A stretch of 27,842 nt of DNA from CAZFYZ01 sp964523735 (GCA_964523735.1 CAZFYZ010000040.1:1-27842); one strand, 5' to 3'. Shown: positions 15,731-23,263, numbered from the stretch's first letter. The notes: generated by a model not told the origin, from the sequence alone. Translations and numbers: made by a program.

Positions 15731-15797
15731 ATTCTGCGGGAACTCTGGTGAGTGCAATGATGTTGACCTTCAGATGTCATCCCCGTTCCCGCAGGAT
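15731..15797. repeat. 13-base inverted repeat downstream of fmt
   Basis: ATTCTGCGGGAAC (15731-15743) and GTTCCCGCAGGAT (15785-15797) match as inverted copies at 12 of 13 positions, 41 bases apart. They lie in the 211-base space between fmt and hisC. There is no T tract, so this is more likely a small repeat element than a terminator. Confidence 0.6.
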
Positions 15798-15813
15798 GAA
15801 GAGTGGTCGTGGT

Positions 15814-16776
15814 TCAAGCCCGTGCACCGAGCTCAAACCTCACCTCAAACCTGTCCCCAGGCTTCAGGTGAGCGCCGCGGGCGAAGTCGGCGGCGGGGGT
15901 GCGTTTGCGGGACTCGGGCTGGAGGTCGGTTAGGAGAACGGAGCCCTCCGAGGCAGCAACGGCGACCCCATGGTCGTCAACGCGGATGATCTGGCCGGGT
16001 TCACCCTGGAGGCCCTCGGAGCGGTCAACGGAGGCTTTCCAAATCTTGATCATCTGATCGTTGAGTCGGGTGAACGCGCCAGGTCTTGGCGTGCAGCCTC
16101 GGATTCGATTCACGATAGCGGCTGCGGGCAGCGCCCAGTCGATGGCGCCGTCCTCGCGCTCAAGGGAGCGGGCAATGGTGGCCAGTTCGTTGTCCTGCGG
16201 GATCGGAGCGACTGATCCGTCCTCGAGGCCCTCAAGTGTGCGCACGAGAAGCCGTGCACCTGCAAACGAGAGCCTGCGCGCAAGTTCGGCCGCATTCTCG
16301 TCGGGGGTAATGTCGATCACGTCCTGCAGCAGAATATCGCCGGTGTCCCAGCCCTCGTCCATGAGCATCGTCGTGACGCCGGTCTGGCGCTCGCCGGAGA
16401 TCAGCGCGTGCTGAATAGGCGCGGCTCCGCGATACTTGGGCAATATCGAGCCATGCACATTCACTACGCCGTGCGCGGGCCACTCGAGAAGCTCCGTTGG
16501 AATCTTCTGCCCGTAAGCGACCACAATCATCGTGCCGATCGGCCCGAAGCTCTTGATCTCGGCAATGGATTCAGATGAACTCATCCGTTCAGGCTGCAGA
16601 ATGGGGAACGAGTGGGCTGACGCGATTTCCTTGACCGGCGACAACTGCAGGCCCATCCCTCGCCCGTGCGGACGATCGGGCTGAGTCACCACAGCCAGTA
16701 TCTCGTGGTGGGAAGCAATCACCGCCTCCAAGCACGGCACGGCGAACTCACTTGTACCGACGAAGATGGTCTTCAT
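15814..16776 (-). CDS. fmt: Methionyl-tRNA formyltransferase
   Basis: It formylates initiator Met-tRNA using 10-formyl-THF. The 320 aa show the N-terminal catalytic domain with GTSEFAVPCLEA (7-18), SPVKEIA, the active-site NVHGSILPKYRGAAPI (N106, H108, S110) and MDEGWDTGDIL with D144. The C-terminal OB-like tRNA-binding domain includes GCTPRPGAF. ATG 16776 has GGAG 6 bases upstream. The order priA-def-fmt is conserved in many bacteria and couples the two enzymes of N-terminal formyl-Met handling. Confidence 0.96.
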   Translation of the reverse strand: MKTIFVGTSEFAVPCLEAVIASHHEILAVVTQPDRPHGRGMGLQLSPVKEIASAHSFPILQPERMSSSESIAEIKSFGPIGTMIVVAYGQKIPTELLEWPAHGVVNVHGSILPKYRGAAPIQHALISGERQTGVTTMLMDEGWDTGDILLQDVIDITPDENAAELARRLSFAGARLLVRTLEGLEDGSVAPIPQDNELATIARSLEREDGAIDWALPAAAIVNRIRGCTPRPGAFTRLNDQMIKIWKASVDRSEGLQGEPGQIIRVDDHGVAVAASEGSVLLTDLQPESRKRTPAADFARGAHLKPGDRFEVRFELGARA

Positions 16777-16795
16777 AGCGCACTCCGTGCGAGTA

Positions 16796-16884
16796 GCAAG
16801 TCCAAAGTCAAAAGTGAAAAGTCAACAGAGCTGACATTCTATCAGAAGCTCCTCCGCACTTGCCACTTTGCACTTTGCACTTTC
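16796..16884. repeat. Inverted pair of four-unit heptamer arrays, fmt/def junction
   Basis: Left arm (16796-16823): GCAAGTC, CAAAGTC, AAAAGTG, AAAAGTC. Right arm (16857-16884): CACTTGC, CACTTTG, CACTTTG, CACTTTC, which is the same motif inverted. The 33-base spacer lies between them. GAGTAG just outside the left arm is matched by CTACTC outside the right arm. The right arm runs into the def stop codon. Confidence 0.8.
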
Positions 16885-17372
16885 TACTCCTCGCCCTCTT
16901 CTTCTTCCCCCACGGGTACCGTTTCAAGCGTCTCAGGGTCGGCGCGGTCGATGAAGAGGGTTCCGTCGAGATGGTCGGTCTCGTGCTGGAAGAGCCTCGC
17001 CATCAGGCCCTCTGCCCTGATCTTGATCTTCTCGCCGTTCTCATCGAGCCCGGTGAGGGTAAGGCGCTCATCCCTCGCAACATCTCCTTGCAGGCCGGGA
17101 ATGCTGAGACAGCCCTCGATGCCGATCTGCTCGCCGCCTCGCTTGGACAGCACGGGATTGATGACCGCATGCTTTCCCTCGCCAAGGTCGTAGACGAACA
17201 GGCGCTTGGAGACGCCGATCTGAGGCGCTGCCAGCCCCAAACCCCTGCTCTCTTCGAGCACGACATACATATGCTCGATGAGAGCCTTGATCTCCTCATC
17301 GAACTCCGGCACCTCCTGCGCGCGCTCACGCAGCACGCTGCTGCCGTAGGCAACGATCTCCTCGCATCCCAT
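16884..17372 (-). CDS. def: Peptide deformylase
   Basis: It removes the formyl group from nascent proteins using a metal ion. The 162 aa carry all three motifs: GLGLAAPQIG (44-53), EGCLSIPG with metal ligand C88, and QHETDHLDG with ligands H130 and H134 and catalytic E131. The C-terminus is Glu-rich (VGEEEEGEE). The ribosome site before ATG 17372 is weak. Heptamer repeats follow directly at its stop codon and octamer repeats lie upstream, so the gene is framed by repeat hairpins. Confidence 0.96.
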   Translation of the reverse strand: MGCEEIVAYGSSVLRERAQEVPEFDEEIKALIEHMYVVLEESRGLGLAAPQIGVSKRLFVYDLGEGKHAVINPVLSKRGGEQIGIEGCLSIPGLQGDVARDERLTLTGLDENGEKIKIRAEGLMARLFQHETDHLDGTLFIDRADPETLETVPVGEEEEGEE

Positions 17373-17415
17373 GACGCAGTATTACCCCCAGACACAAGCA
17401 TGAAAGCACGGACGT

Positions 17416-17532
17416 GAGAAGGGAATATCACGAAAACACGAAACGGAGAAAGCACGAAAGGCATTTGTTCTGTAGTCGCCAAAGCCATCTTTCGTGTTTT
17501 CGTACTTTCGTGCTTTCGTGATCTCCCTTCTC
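17416..17532. repeat. Inverted pair of four-unit octamer arrays, def/priA junction
   Basis: Left arm: GAGAAGGGA, then units CACGAAAA, CACGAAAC, GGAGAAAG, CACGAAAG (17429-17460). Right arm: CTTTCGTG, TTTTCGTA, CTTTCGTG, CTTTCGTG (17489-17520), then ATCTCCCTTCTC. The arms are inverted copies about 44 bases long with a 28-base spacer, and would fold into a long imperfect hairpin. They lie 12 bases beyond the priA stop. Confidence 0.88.
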
Positions 17533-17544
17533 GACTGGTTGGTA

Positions 17545-19995
17545 TTATAACATCGAGGTAGGGTCTATATCTATAGCGAGGTGGCGACGGAGGTCGCGTG
17601 TCTGCTCGAGGGCAGTGCGCAGAGTATCGAGCATGAACTCCCGGTCACGTGAGCGGAGAAGCAGCCGCCAGCGATACTCCCCCTTGAGCTTGGCGAGAAC
17701 GGCGGGAGCGGGACCGATCGCTTCTAGCTTGCCGCGCCTGCCGATGGCATCGATCGCCTTGCAGAGTTCCTGCACCCGCCCCTCGGCGACTCGCGTGTCC
17801 GCGTCGCGGGCGGTAATGTTGATCAGTGAGGCGAACGGCGGATAGTTGACCTCGCGGCGGGACTCGAGTTCGTGCCGGTAGAAGCCCTCGTAGTCGTGGT
17901 TCACGGCGCACTGGATCGCGTAGTTCTCCGGGTCGAAGGTCTGCACGATGACTTCGCCCGGCTCAGTCCCCCTACCCGACCTACCCGAAACCTGCGAAAT
18001 GAGCTGGAATGTGCGCTCTGACGCTGAGAAGTCGGGGAAGTGCAGCGAAGTATCCGCGCTGATCACTCCGACCAAGGTCACATTGGGGAAGTCCAGGCCC
18101 TTGGCGATCATCTGTGTCCCGACCAGAATATCCGCCTCACCGTGCCTGAACTGACTGAGAATCGAGCCGTGCGCCCCTTTGTGCGAGGTGGTATCGCGGT
18201 CCATGCGCAGGACGCGGGCCTCGGGGAATGCTGCGCGAGTCTCCTCTTCCACGCGCTCCGTCCCGATCCCGAACTTGCGTATCTTGATCCCACCGCAGTT
18301 GGGGCAGGCCTCGGGCGCGGGCACTTCGTGTTCGCAGTGATGGCAGCTCAGCTTGCGCGCGGCTGAGTGGAACTTTAGCGTGACCGCGCAGTTGGGGCAC
18401 TCCGGCACGTAGCCGCAATCACGGCAGAGGAGAAAAGTCGAGTAAGCCCGCCGGTTCTGCAGCAGCATGACCTGATGCTTGCGCCCGAGATGATCCCGAA
18501 TAGCGTCCGTTAGCAGATCGCTGAAGATCGTAGAGTGGCGCTCGGCACGTAGATCGGCTACTCGGACGGCGGGCATCGGACGACTCTCAACGCGAGTCGG
18601 CATCGAGAGAAGCCTGTAATCCCCCTGCTCGGCGGCGTAGTAGGTCTCAATGGACGGGGTGGCGCTTCCCAGGACGAGGGCGGCGCCTGATTGCCTGGCA
18701 CGCTCGATTGCGGCGTCCCGACCGTTGTAGCGTGGGGGGTTGTCCTGCTTGTAGCTGCCGTCATGCTCCTCGTCCACGATCACGAGCCCGATATTGCGGA
18801 GGGGCGCGAAGACAGCCGAGCGAGCGCCCATCACGACCTTTGCCTCGCCCTGCTCAGCCCGGACCCATTCATCGCAGCGTTCGCCCGCCGACAGGGCGCT
18901 GTGCATGACCGCGACTTCGTCGCCGAACCGGCTCTTGAAGATGTTCATCACCTGCGTGGTGATCGCGATCTCAGGCAGCAAAATGAGGCTCGTTCGGCCG
19001 GCGGCCAGCGCATGCTCGATGCAGCGGAGGTAGACCTCCGTCTTGCCGCTAGCCGTCACCCCGTGGAGCAGATGCCCCTGATACTCGCCCGAGTCGATCG
19101 CCCGGCAGACGGCATCAACGGCAGATTGCTGATCGGTGGTAAGAGTCGGTCGTGATACAGCCTGCCTCTGGAACGCCGGTGCGCGGCGGAGGGTGACATC
19201 GGTCCACTCGACCAGCCGTTTCTTCTCGAGTGACTCCAGGACGTTGCGGGAAACGTCGTAACGCTGCGCAAGTTCTACCAGGGTGATGTCCCGCCGCAGA
19301 CTTGAGATCAACTCGAACGCCGCCTGCTGCTTCTCTGTGAGCTTCTCGTCAGGAGAGGGATTGGCCACAAGCCGCACGCCGCGCATCAGTCTGGGCTTGC
19401 CCTCCGGCGACTGCAGCCGCCAAACCCGGCGAAGATAGCCCTTGGATTCGAGCTGGCGAATGACGCGCAGAGTTGAGGCTCGATCGCGGTTCTTGAGGAT
19501 GGCCGTAAGTGACACGGGGGAACCAAGCCCGATGATGGCGGACAGAAGCCGCTGCTCGCCTGGCGTCGCATCTGCCAGGCTCTCCCACGGAAGAAGCTCG
19601 ACATAGCCCTGGACCTTGCCCTGTATCGCCCCGGGCATCATCGACAGAACTGTGCGAGGGAGCGGGCACAGGTAGGCCTGTGAGATCCAATCCGCCAGCC
19701 GCAGCATTTCTTCGGTAGGGCGAAGATGGGTGTCCAGGTGGGCGGTGATGGGGCGGAGATTTCTCGCTCCGCTCGAAATGACGTTCTCGGGGGCCTTCTC
19801 GAAACCGATCACGTAGCCGACGGCCTGTCTGGGACCAAGCGGCACGAGCACACAACTGCCAATGCCAACCTCTCCAGACAGGCCGTCAGGGACTTCGTAT
19901 GTAAGGCTATCCAACCCGCTCGTCGAACCGGTATCGACGGCGACACGGACCATTGGGGATTTGGGATCTGTGATTTGTGATTTGGCTTCTGACAT
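17545..19995 (-). CDS. priA: Primosomal replication restart helicase PriA
   Basis: PriA reloads the replisome at stalled forks as a 3'-5' helicase. The 816-residue protein has an N-terminal DNA-binding domain, Walker A HGVTASGKTEVYL (K318), DEEH (408-411), GSATPSIETY, the Cys-rich zinc region at about 521-565 (CRDCGYVPECPNC, CHHCEH, CPNCGG) and helicase C motifs GTQMIAKGLDFPNV and ISQVSGRSGRG. I chose ATG 19995, which has GGTGAG 7 bases upstream. ATG 19953 is closer to the usual PriA N-terminus (MVRVAVDTG) but has no ribosome site; between them lies one arm of a repeat. Residues about 71-80 (VISSGARNL) come from a dispersed repeat inserted in frame. Confidence 0.95.
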   Translation of the reverse strand: MSEAKSQITDPKSPMVRVAVDTGSTSGLDSLTYEVPDGLSGEVGIGSCVLVPLGPRQAVGYVIGFEKAPENVISSGARNLRPITAHLDTHLRPTEEMLRLADWISQAYLCPLPRTVLSMMPGAIQGKVQGYVELLPWESLADATPGEQRLLSAIIGLGSPVSLTAILKNRDRASTLRVIRQLESKGYLRRVWRLQSPEGKPRLMRGVRLVANPSPDEKLTEKQQAAFELISSLRRDITLVELAQRYDVSRNVLESLEKKRLVEWTDVTLRRAPAFQRQAVSRPTLTTDQQSAVDAVCRAIDSGEYQGHLLHGVTASGKTEVYLRCIEHALAAGRTSLILLPEIAITTQVMNIFKSRFGDEVAVMHSALSAGERCDEWVRAEQGEAKVVMGARSAVFAPLRNIGLVIVDEEHDGSYKQDNPPRYNGRDAAIERARQSGAALVLGSATPSIETYYAAEQGDYRLLSMPTRVESRPMPAVRVADLRAERHSTIFSDLLTDAIRDHLGRKHQVMLLQNRRAYSTFLLCRDCGYVPECPNCAVTLKFHSAARKLSCHHCEHEVPAPEACPNCGGIKIRKFGIGTERVEEETRAAFPEARVLRMDRDTTSHKGAHGSILSQFRHGEADILVGTQMIAKGLDFPNVTLVGVISADTSLHFPDFSASERTFQLISQVSGRSGRGTEPGEVIVQTFDPENYAIQCAVNHDYEGFYRHELESRREVNYPPFASLINITARDADTRVAEGRVQELCKAIDAIGRRGKLEAIGPAPAVLAKLKGEYRWRLLLRSRDREFMLDTLRTALEQTRDLRRHLAIDIDPTSML
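19757..19783 (-). repeat. CGTCATTYCGAGC-type repeat inside priA
   Basis: On the - strand the segment starts CGTCATTTCGAGC and ends GCGAGAAATCT. Over 29 bases it matches the repeat at 21239-21267 at 23 positions. It is translated in frame as VISSGARNL in a loop of the PriA N-terminal domain. Confidence 0.75.
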
Positions 19996-20054
19996 AGGCG
20001 AACTCACCAGTGATCGTGGACAATCCCAAATCACAAATCCTCAATCACAAATGG
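19957..20054. repeat. Inverted pair of four-unit heptamer arrays, priA/metK junction
   Basis: Left arm (19957-19984): GGATTTG, GGATCTG, TGATTTG, TGATTTG. Right arm (20027-20054): CAAATCA, CAAATCC, TCAATCA, CAAATGG. The right arm ends exactly at the metK stop codon. The 42-base loop between the arms holds the priA ribosome site and ATG 19995. Confidence 0.85.
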
Positions 20055-21203
20055 TTAGACTCCCGCTTCCTTCCGAAGCACTTCGGCCATATCGGTGTCT
20101 TCCCACGGCACGTCGAGGTCGGTGCGACCGAAGTGGCCGTAGGCCGCTGTCTGCTTGTAGATAGGTCGCCGCAGGTCGAGCTTGTCCATGATGCCCTTAG
20201 GTGTGAGGTCGAAGTACTTGAGGATCAGTTCGCCGATCTTGTCCTCGGGGATCGCACTGGTGCGCCAGGTATCGACCATGATCCCCATCGGCTCAGCCTT
20301 GCCGATAGCGTATGCCACTTGAAGCTCGCAGCGCTTGGCCAGCCCCGCCGCGACCACGTTCTTGGCGACATAACGCATCATATAGGCCGCCGAGCGGTCT
20401 ACCTTGGTCGGGTCCTTGCCGGAGAAGCAGCCGCCGCCGTGCTTGGCCATTCCGCCGTAGGTATCAACAATGATCTTGCGCCCTGTAAGGCCGGTGTCAG
20501 CCTGCGGGCCACCGACTGAGAACGCCCCGGTCGGATTCACGAAGATCTCGGTCTTGGAATCGACCATATCGGGCGGGAGAATTGGCTTGACCACGCGCTC
20601 GATCATGTCCTCTCTGATAGTGGACTGAGGAATGTTCGGCTGATGCTGCGTCGAGACAACCACCTTATCAATCCGCTTCGGCACGCCCTTCTCGTATTCA
20701 ACCGTGACCTGGGTCTTGCCGTCGGGGCGAAGGTAGGTCACTTCGCCTTCTTTGCGGATGGACGCCAGTCGCCGCGCCAGTTTGTGCGCGAGCATAATTG
20801 GCATCGGCATAAGCTCGGGGGTCTCGTCACAAGCGAACCCGAACATCATTCCCTGGTCACCCGCTCCGCCTGTGTCGACGCCAAGCGCGATATCCGGGGA
20901 CTGCGACTGGATAGCCGTGAGCACGCCGCAGGTATGGAAGTCGAAACCGTACTTGGCGCGCGTATAGCCTACCAGTTCGAGCGTCCGGCGAACAACGTCC
21001 GGAATCTCAATATAGGCTCGGGTCGTGATCTCGCCAGCCACTATCACAAGACCGGTGGTCAGCAGAGCTTCACAAGCTACGCGGCCCGTGGGGTCCTGTT
21101 CCAGGATTGCGTCGAGTACAGCGTCGGAAATCTGATCGGCCAGTTTGTCCGGATGTCCCTCGGTGACCGATTCAGAAGTGAACATGTGGGTTTGGGCGCT
21201 CAA
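20055..21203 (-). CDS. metK: S-adenosylmethionine synthetase
   Basis: It makes SAM from methionine and ATP. The 382 aa contain GHPDKLADQISDAVLDA (from 16), GGAGDQGMMFGFA, the phosphate loop HGGGCFSGKDPTKVDRSAAY and GLTGRKIIVDTYGG. The start is TTG 21203, with GGAGG 7 bases upstream; the next in-frame ATG (21185) has no ribosome site. No SAM riboswitch is seen upstream; the 90 bases before it hold a dispersed repeat. metK between coaBC and priA is less usual than the plain coaBC-priA order. Confidence 0.97.
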   Translation of the reverse strand: MSAQTHMFTSESVTEGHPDKLADQISDAVLDAILEQDPTGRVACEALLTTGLVIVAGEITTRAYIEIPDVVRRTLELVGYTRAKYGFDFHTCGVLTAIQSQSPDIALGVDTGGAGDQGMMFGFACDETPELMPMPIMLAHKLARRLASIRKEGEVTYLRPDGKTQVTVEYEKGVPKRIDKVVVSTQHQPNIPQSTIREDMIERVVKPILPPDMVDSKTEIFVNPTGAFSVGGPQADTGLTGRKIIVDTYGGMAKHGGGCFSGKDPTKVDRSAAYMMRYVAKNVVAAGLAKRCELQVAYAIGKAEPMGIMVDTWRTSAIPEDKIGELILKYFDLTPKGIMDKLDLRRPIYKQTAAYGHFGRTDLDVPWEDTDMAEVLRKEAGV

Positions 21204-21238
21204 TGTAGGTCCTCCAAAAATACATCAGCTTGATTCCA

Positions 21239-21313
21239 CGTCATTCCGAGCATCGCGAGAAATTTGCTTCTCCAAGGCAGCAAAGCCCATTCCTCACCGC
21301 GATCGGTATGACG
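21239..21313 (+). repeat. Dispersed 75-base repeat with inverted ends, across the coaBC stop
   Basis: The left end CGTCATTCCGAGCATCGCG and the right end CGCGATCGGTATGACG are imperfect inverted copies. A related copy lies in priA (19757-19783). The right end supplies the last codons (ASYRSR) and the stop codon of coaBC. Confidence 0.75.
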
Positions 21314-22553
21314 CGTCTTGCAGGAAGTTGTTCTTTACGTACTCCAGAATCTCGTTGGCGACCTCGTGCTTCGACATCCGCGGCCAGTGCAGCCGGTCGC
21401 CATTGCGAGAGATGATAGTAACCTCGTTGGTGTCACTGCCGAATGTCCTGCTGCCGGCAGAGACATCATTTGCGACGATCACGTCCAGATTCTTGCTCTT
21501 CAGCTTCTCCTCGGCGTGCTTCTCGAGATCGGTTGTCTCCGCCGCAAAGCCGACCAGCACGGTCCTGCCTTTGCGCTGCCCGATCTCGCCCAGGATGTCG
21601 ACGGCCTTGGCGAACTCCAGCGTGAGCTTCTCCGTCTTCTTGATCTTCTGGTCGCTGATCTTCGAGGGTGTGAAATCAGCAGGCGCGGCTGCCGATATCA
21701 GCAGGTCCGCCTCCGTTACCCGAGTGTTGACGGCCACGAACATCTCTTGGACAGTGTCAACCCTGATCACGTCGACCCCCACCGGCGGGTTGAGGACTGT
21801 TGGGCCGCTTACTAATGTCACTTTTGCCCCTCGTTGCGCTGCGGCCTCGGCGATAGCATAGCCCATCCTGCCGGAGGAGCGATTGGTGATAAACCTAACC
21901 GGGTCGATGGCCTCGCGCGTGGGCCCTGCGGTCACGATCACGTTGAGGCCGACGTAGTCACGACAGGTGCCAAGCAGCGTCTCCTCAACGGCCCGCAGTA
22001 TCTTCTCGGGCTCCGCCAACCGACCGACGCCTTCGGAACCGCACGCCAGCCTGCCTTCATCGGGCTCGACAATCGTGTATCCGCGCTGGCGCAGCCTCTC
22101 CAGATTTGCAGCCACGAACGCGTTTGTGTACATGTTCGCGTTCATCGCCGGACAGATCACAAACGGGCACTTTGCCACCAGAGCCATCGTCGAGAGCATG
22201 TCGTCGGCGATACCGTTCGCGAGCTTGCCGATCATGTTAGCGGTGGCCGGGGCTATGAGCAGCAGGTCGGCGCTCTCCGGCAGAGAGACGTGCGTGATCT
22301 CAGGCTTTGTCGGCGGCTCGAACATCCCCGTCAGCACCGGCTGGCCGGTTAGGGACCAGAAAGTGGCCGGGCCAACCAGCTTGGTCGCGTGCTCCGTCAT
22401 CACCACGTGCACGCTGGCTCCGCGCTGGGTGAGACTACTTGCAAGATAGGCGGCTTTGTACGCGGCGATGCCGCCGGTCACCCCGAGGATGATCGTCTTG
22501 CCCGCGAGATCGACCGGGCAAGCGCTACTGTTGGACTCTGAGGTGCTCCGCAA
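21294..22553 (-). CDS. coaBC: Bifunctional phosphopantothenoylcysteine synthetase/decarboxylase
   Basis: It carries out two steps of coenzyme A synthesis. The CoaC flavoprotein half (about 18-200) has VTGGIAAYKAAYL, catalytic H88, PAMNANM (135-141) and C171 in GRLACGSEGVGRLAEPEKI. The CoaB half starts near 203 with VIVTAGPTREAIDPVRFITN, then SSGRMGYAIAEAA and KSKNLDVIVANDVS. The start is TTG 22553, 29 bases inside gmk, with AAGG about 10 bases upstream; no ATG is available. The final residues come from a dispersed repeat. In many genomes rpoZ lies between gmk and coaBC; here there is no room for it. Confidence 0.95.
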   Translation of the reverse strand: MRSTSESNSSACPVDLAGKTIILGVTGGIAAYKAAYLASSLTQRGASVHVVMTEHATKLVGPATFWSLTGQPVLTGMFEPPTKPEITHVSLPESADLLLIAPATANMIGKLANGIADDMLSTMALVAKCPFVICPAMNANMYTNAFVAANLERLRQRGYTIVEPDEGRLACGSEGVGRLAEPEKILRAVEETLLGTCRDYVGLNVIVTAGPTREAIDPVRFITNRSSGRMGYAIAEAAAQRGAKVTLVSGPTVLNPPVGVDVIRVDTVQEMFVAVNTRVTEADLLISAAAPADFTPSKISDQKIKKTEKLTLEFAKAVDILGEIGQRKGRTVLVGFAAETTDLEKHAEEKLKSKNLDVIVANDVSAGSRTFGSDTNEVTIISRNGDRLHWPRMSKHEVANEILEYVKNNFLQDASYRSR

Positions 22554-23121
22554 CGATAACCGCCTTCAGCTCTTCGGCTGCCTTCGCCAGCGAACCGTTC
22601 TCGATCATGTAATCGTAGTGAGGGATCTGCTCGAGCTCTCTATGAGCGTTCAGGAGCCGCCGCGCGATCTGTTCTTCCGAATCCGTGTTCCGATCGCGCA
22701 AACGCCTCTCCAGTTCCTCCATCGAGGGAGGTACAATGAAGACCATCACCGCGTCGGGCTTGGCTTTCTTCACATTGAGCCCGCCCTGGACGTCGATCTT
22801 CAGAACCACGTCCTCGCCCAGTGCGCGATGCTCCTCGACCCAGGCGCGCGGGGTGCCATACAGATAGCCGTGGACCTCCGCGTACTCCAGAAACCCACCC
22901 GATTCGGCATTCCGCCTGAAGTCCGCCGTTGAGACAAATGTATAATCGACCCCGTCGGTCTCGCATTCGCGCCGAGGCCGCGTGGTGGTCGTGACGCAGC
23001 GGGTGACCCTGGGATGTATCTTAGCGAGTTCCTCAAGCACGGCGTCTTTGCCCGCGCCGGATGGACCGGAGAGCACGATGAGCAGGCCGCCCTGCCTGGC
23101 ATGCTTATCCCAGGTTCGCAT
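22525..23121 (-). CDS. gmk: Guanylate kinase
   Basis: It phosphorylates GMP to GDP. The 198 aa include the P-loop GPSGAGKD (19-26), the GMP-binding TTTTRPRRECETDGVDY, FLEYAEVHGYLYGTP, KIDVQGG and the lid RLRDRNTDSEEQIARRL. Position 26 of the P-loop is Asp where Ser or Thr is usual; I recall other bacterial Gmk proteins with GKD, so this may be a lineage variant. ATG 23121 follows GGGGA by 6 bases; TTG 23139 is an in-frame alternative. It heads the gmk-coaBC-metK-priA-def-fmt cluster and lies 66 bases from a strong promoter. Confidence 0.95.
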   Translation of the reverse strand: MRTWDKHARQGGLLIVLSGPSGAGKDAVLEELAKIHPRVTRCVTTTTRPRRECETDGVDYTFVSTADFRRNAESGGFLEYAEVHGYLYGTPRAWVEEHRALGEDVVLKIDVQGGLNVKKAKPDAVMVFIVPPSMEELERRLRDRNTDSEEQIARRLLNAHRELEQIPHYDYMIENGSLAKAAEELKAVIVAEHLRVQQ

Positions 23122-23186
23122 CAATGTTCCCCGCGGCAAATATCCGCATCCTTACCGCCAAAAGCACGCTCCTCAGTGTCGTCACG

Positions 23187-23215
23187 AGTATAGCACGGCA
23201 GTTAGGGAGTGTCAA
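23187..23215 (-). promoter_or_regulatory. Near-consensus promoter of the gmk cluster
   Basis: On the - strand TTGACA (23215-23210), 17 bases, TATACT (23192-23187), with TG one base before the -10. It is the best sigma-70-type promoter in the window and would drive gmk and the genes after it. Confidence 0.8.
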
Positions 23216-23263
23216 CGAAAACGCGAAGTCGCAGAGGCTATTCAGTCTTCACGATCACAGAGA

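Noticed and set aside
15563..15757. A 64-codon - strand frame upstream of and overlapping hisC
   Set aside because: It spans the promoter and the octamer block, has no ribosome site for its start and no family match.
11879..20054. Repeat blocks considered as CRISPR arrays
   Set aside because: Units are 7-8 bases, contiguous and only four per block, with no spacers and no cas genes.
21204..21293. SAM riboswitch or T-box before metK
   Set aside because: The short leader is occupied by a dispersed repeat and shows no conserved riboswitch core that I can recognise.
23211..23240. GAAAACGCGAAG-like stretch near the gmk promoter as another octamer array
   Set aside because: The spacing of units is irregular and fewer than four can be aligned, so I did not count it with the others.
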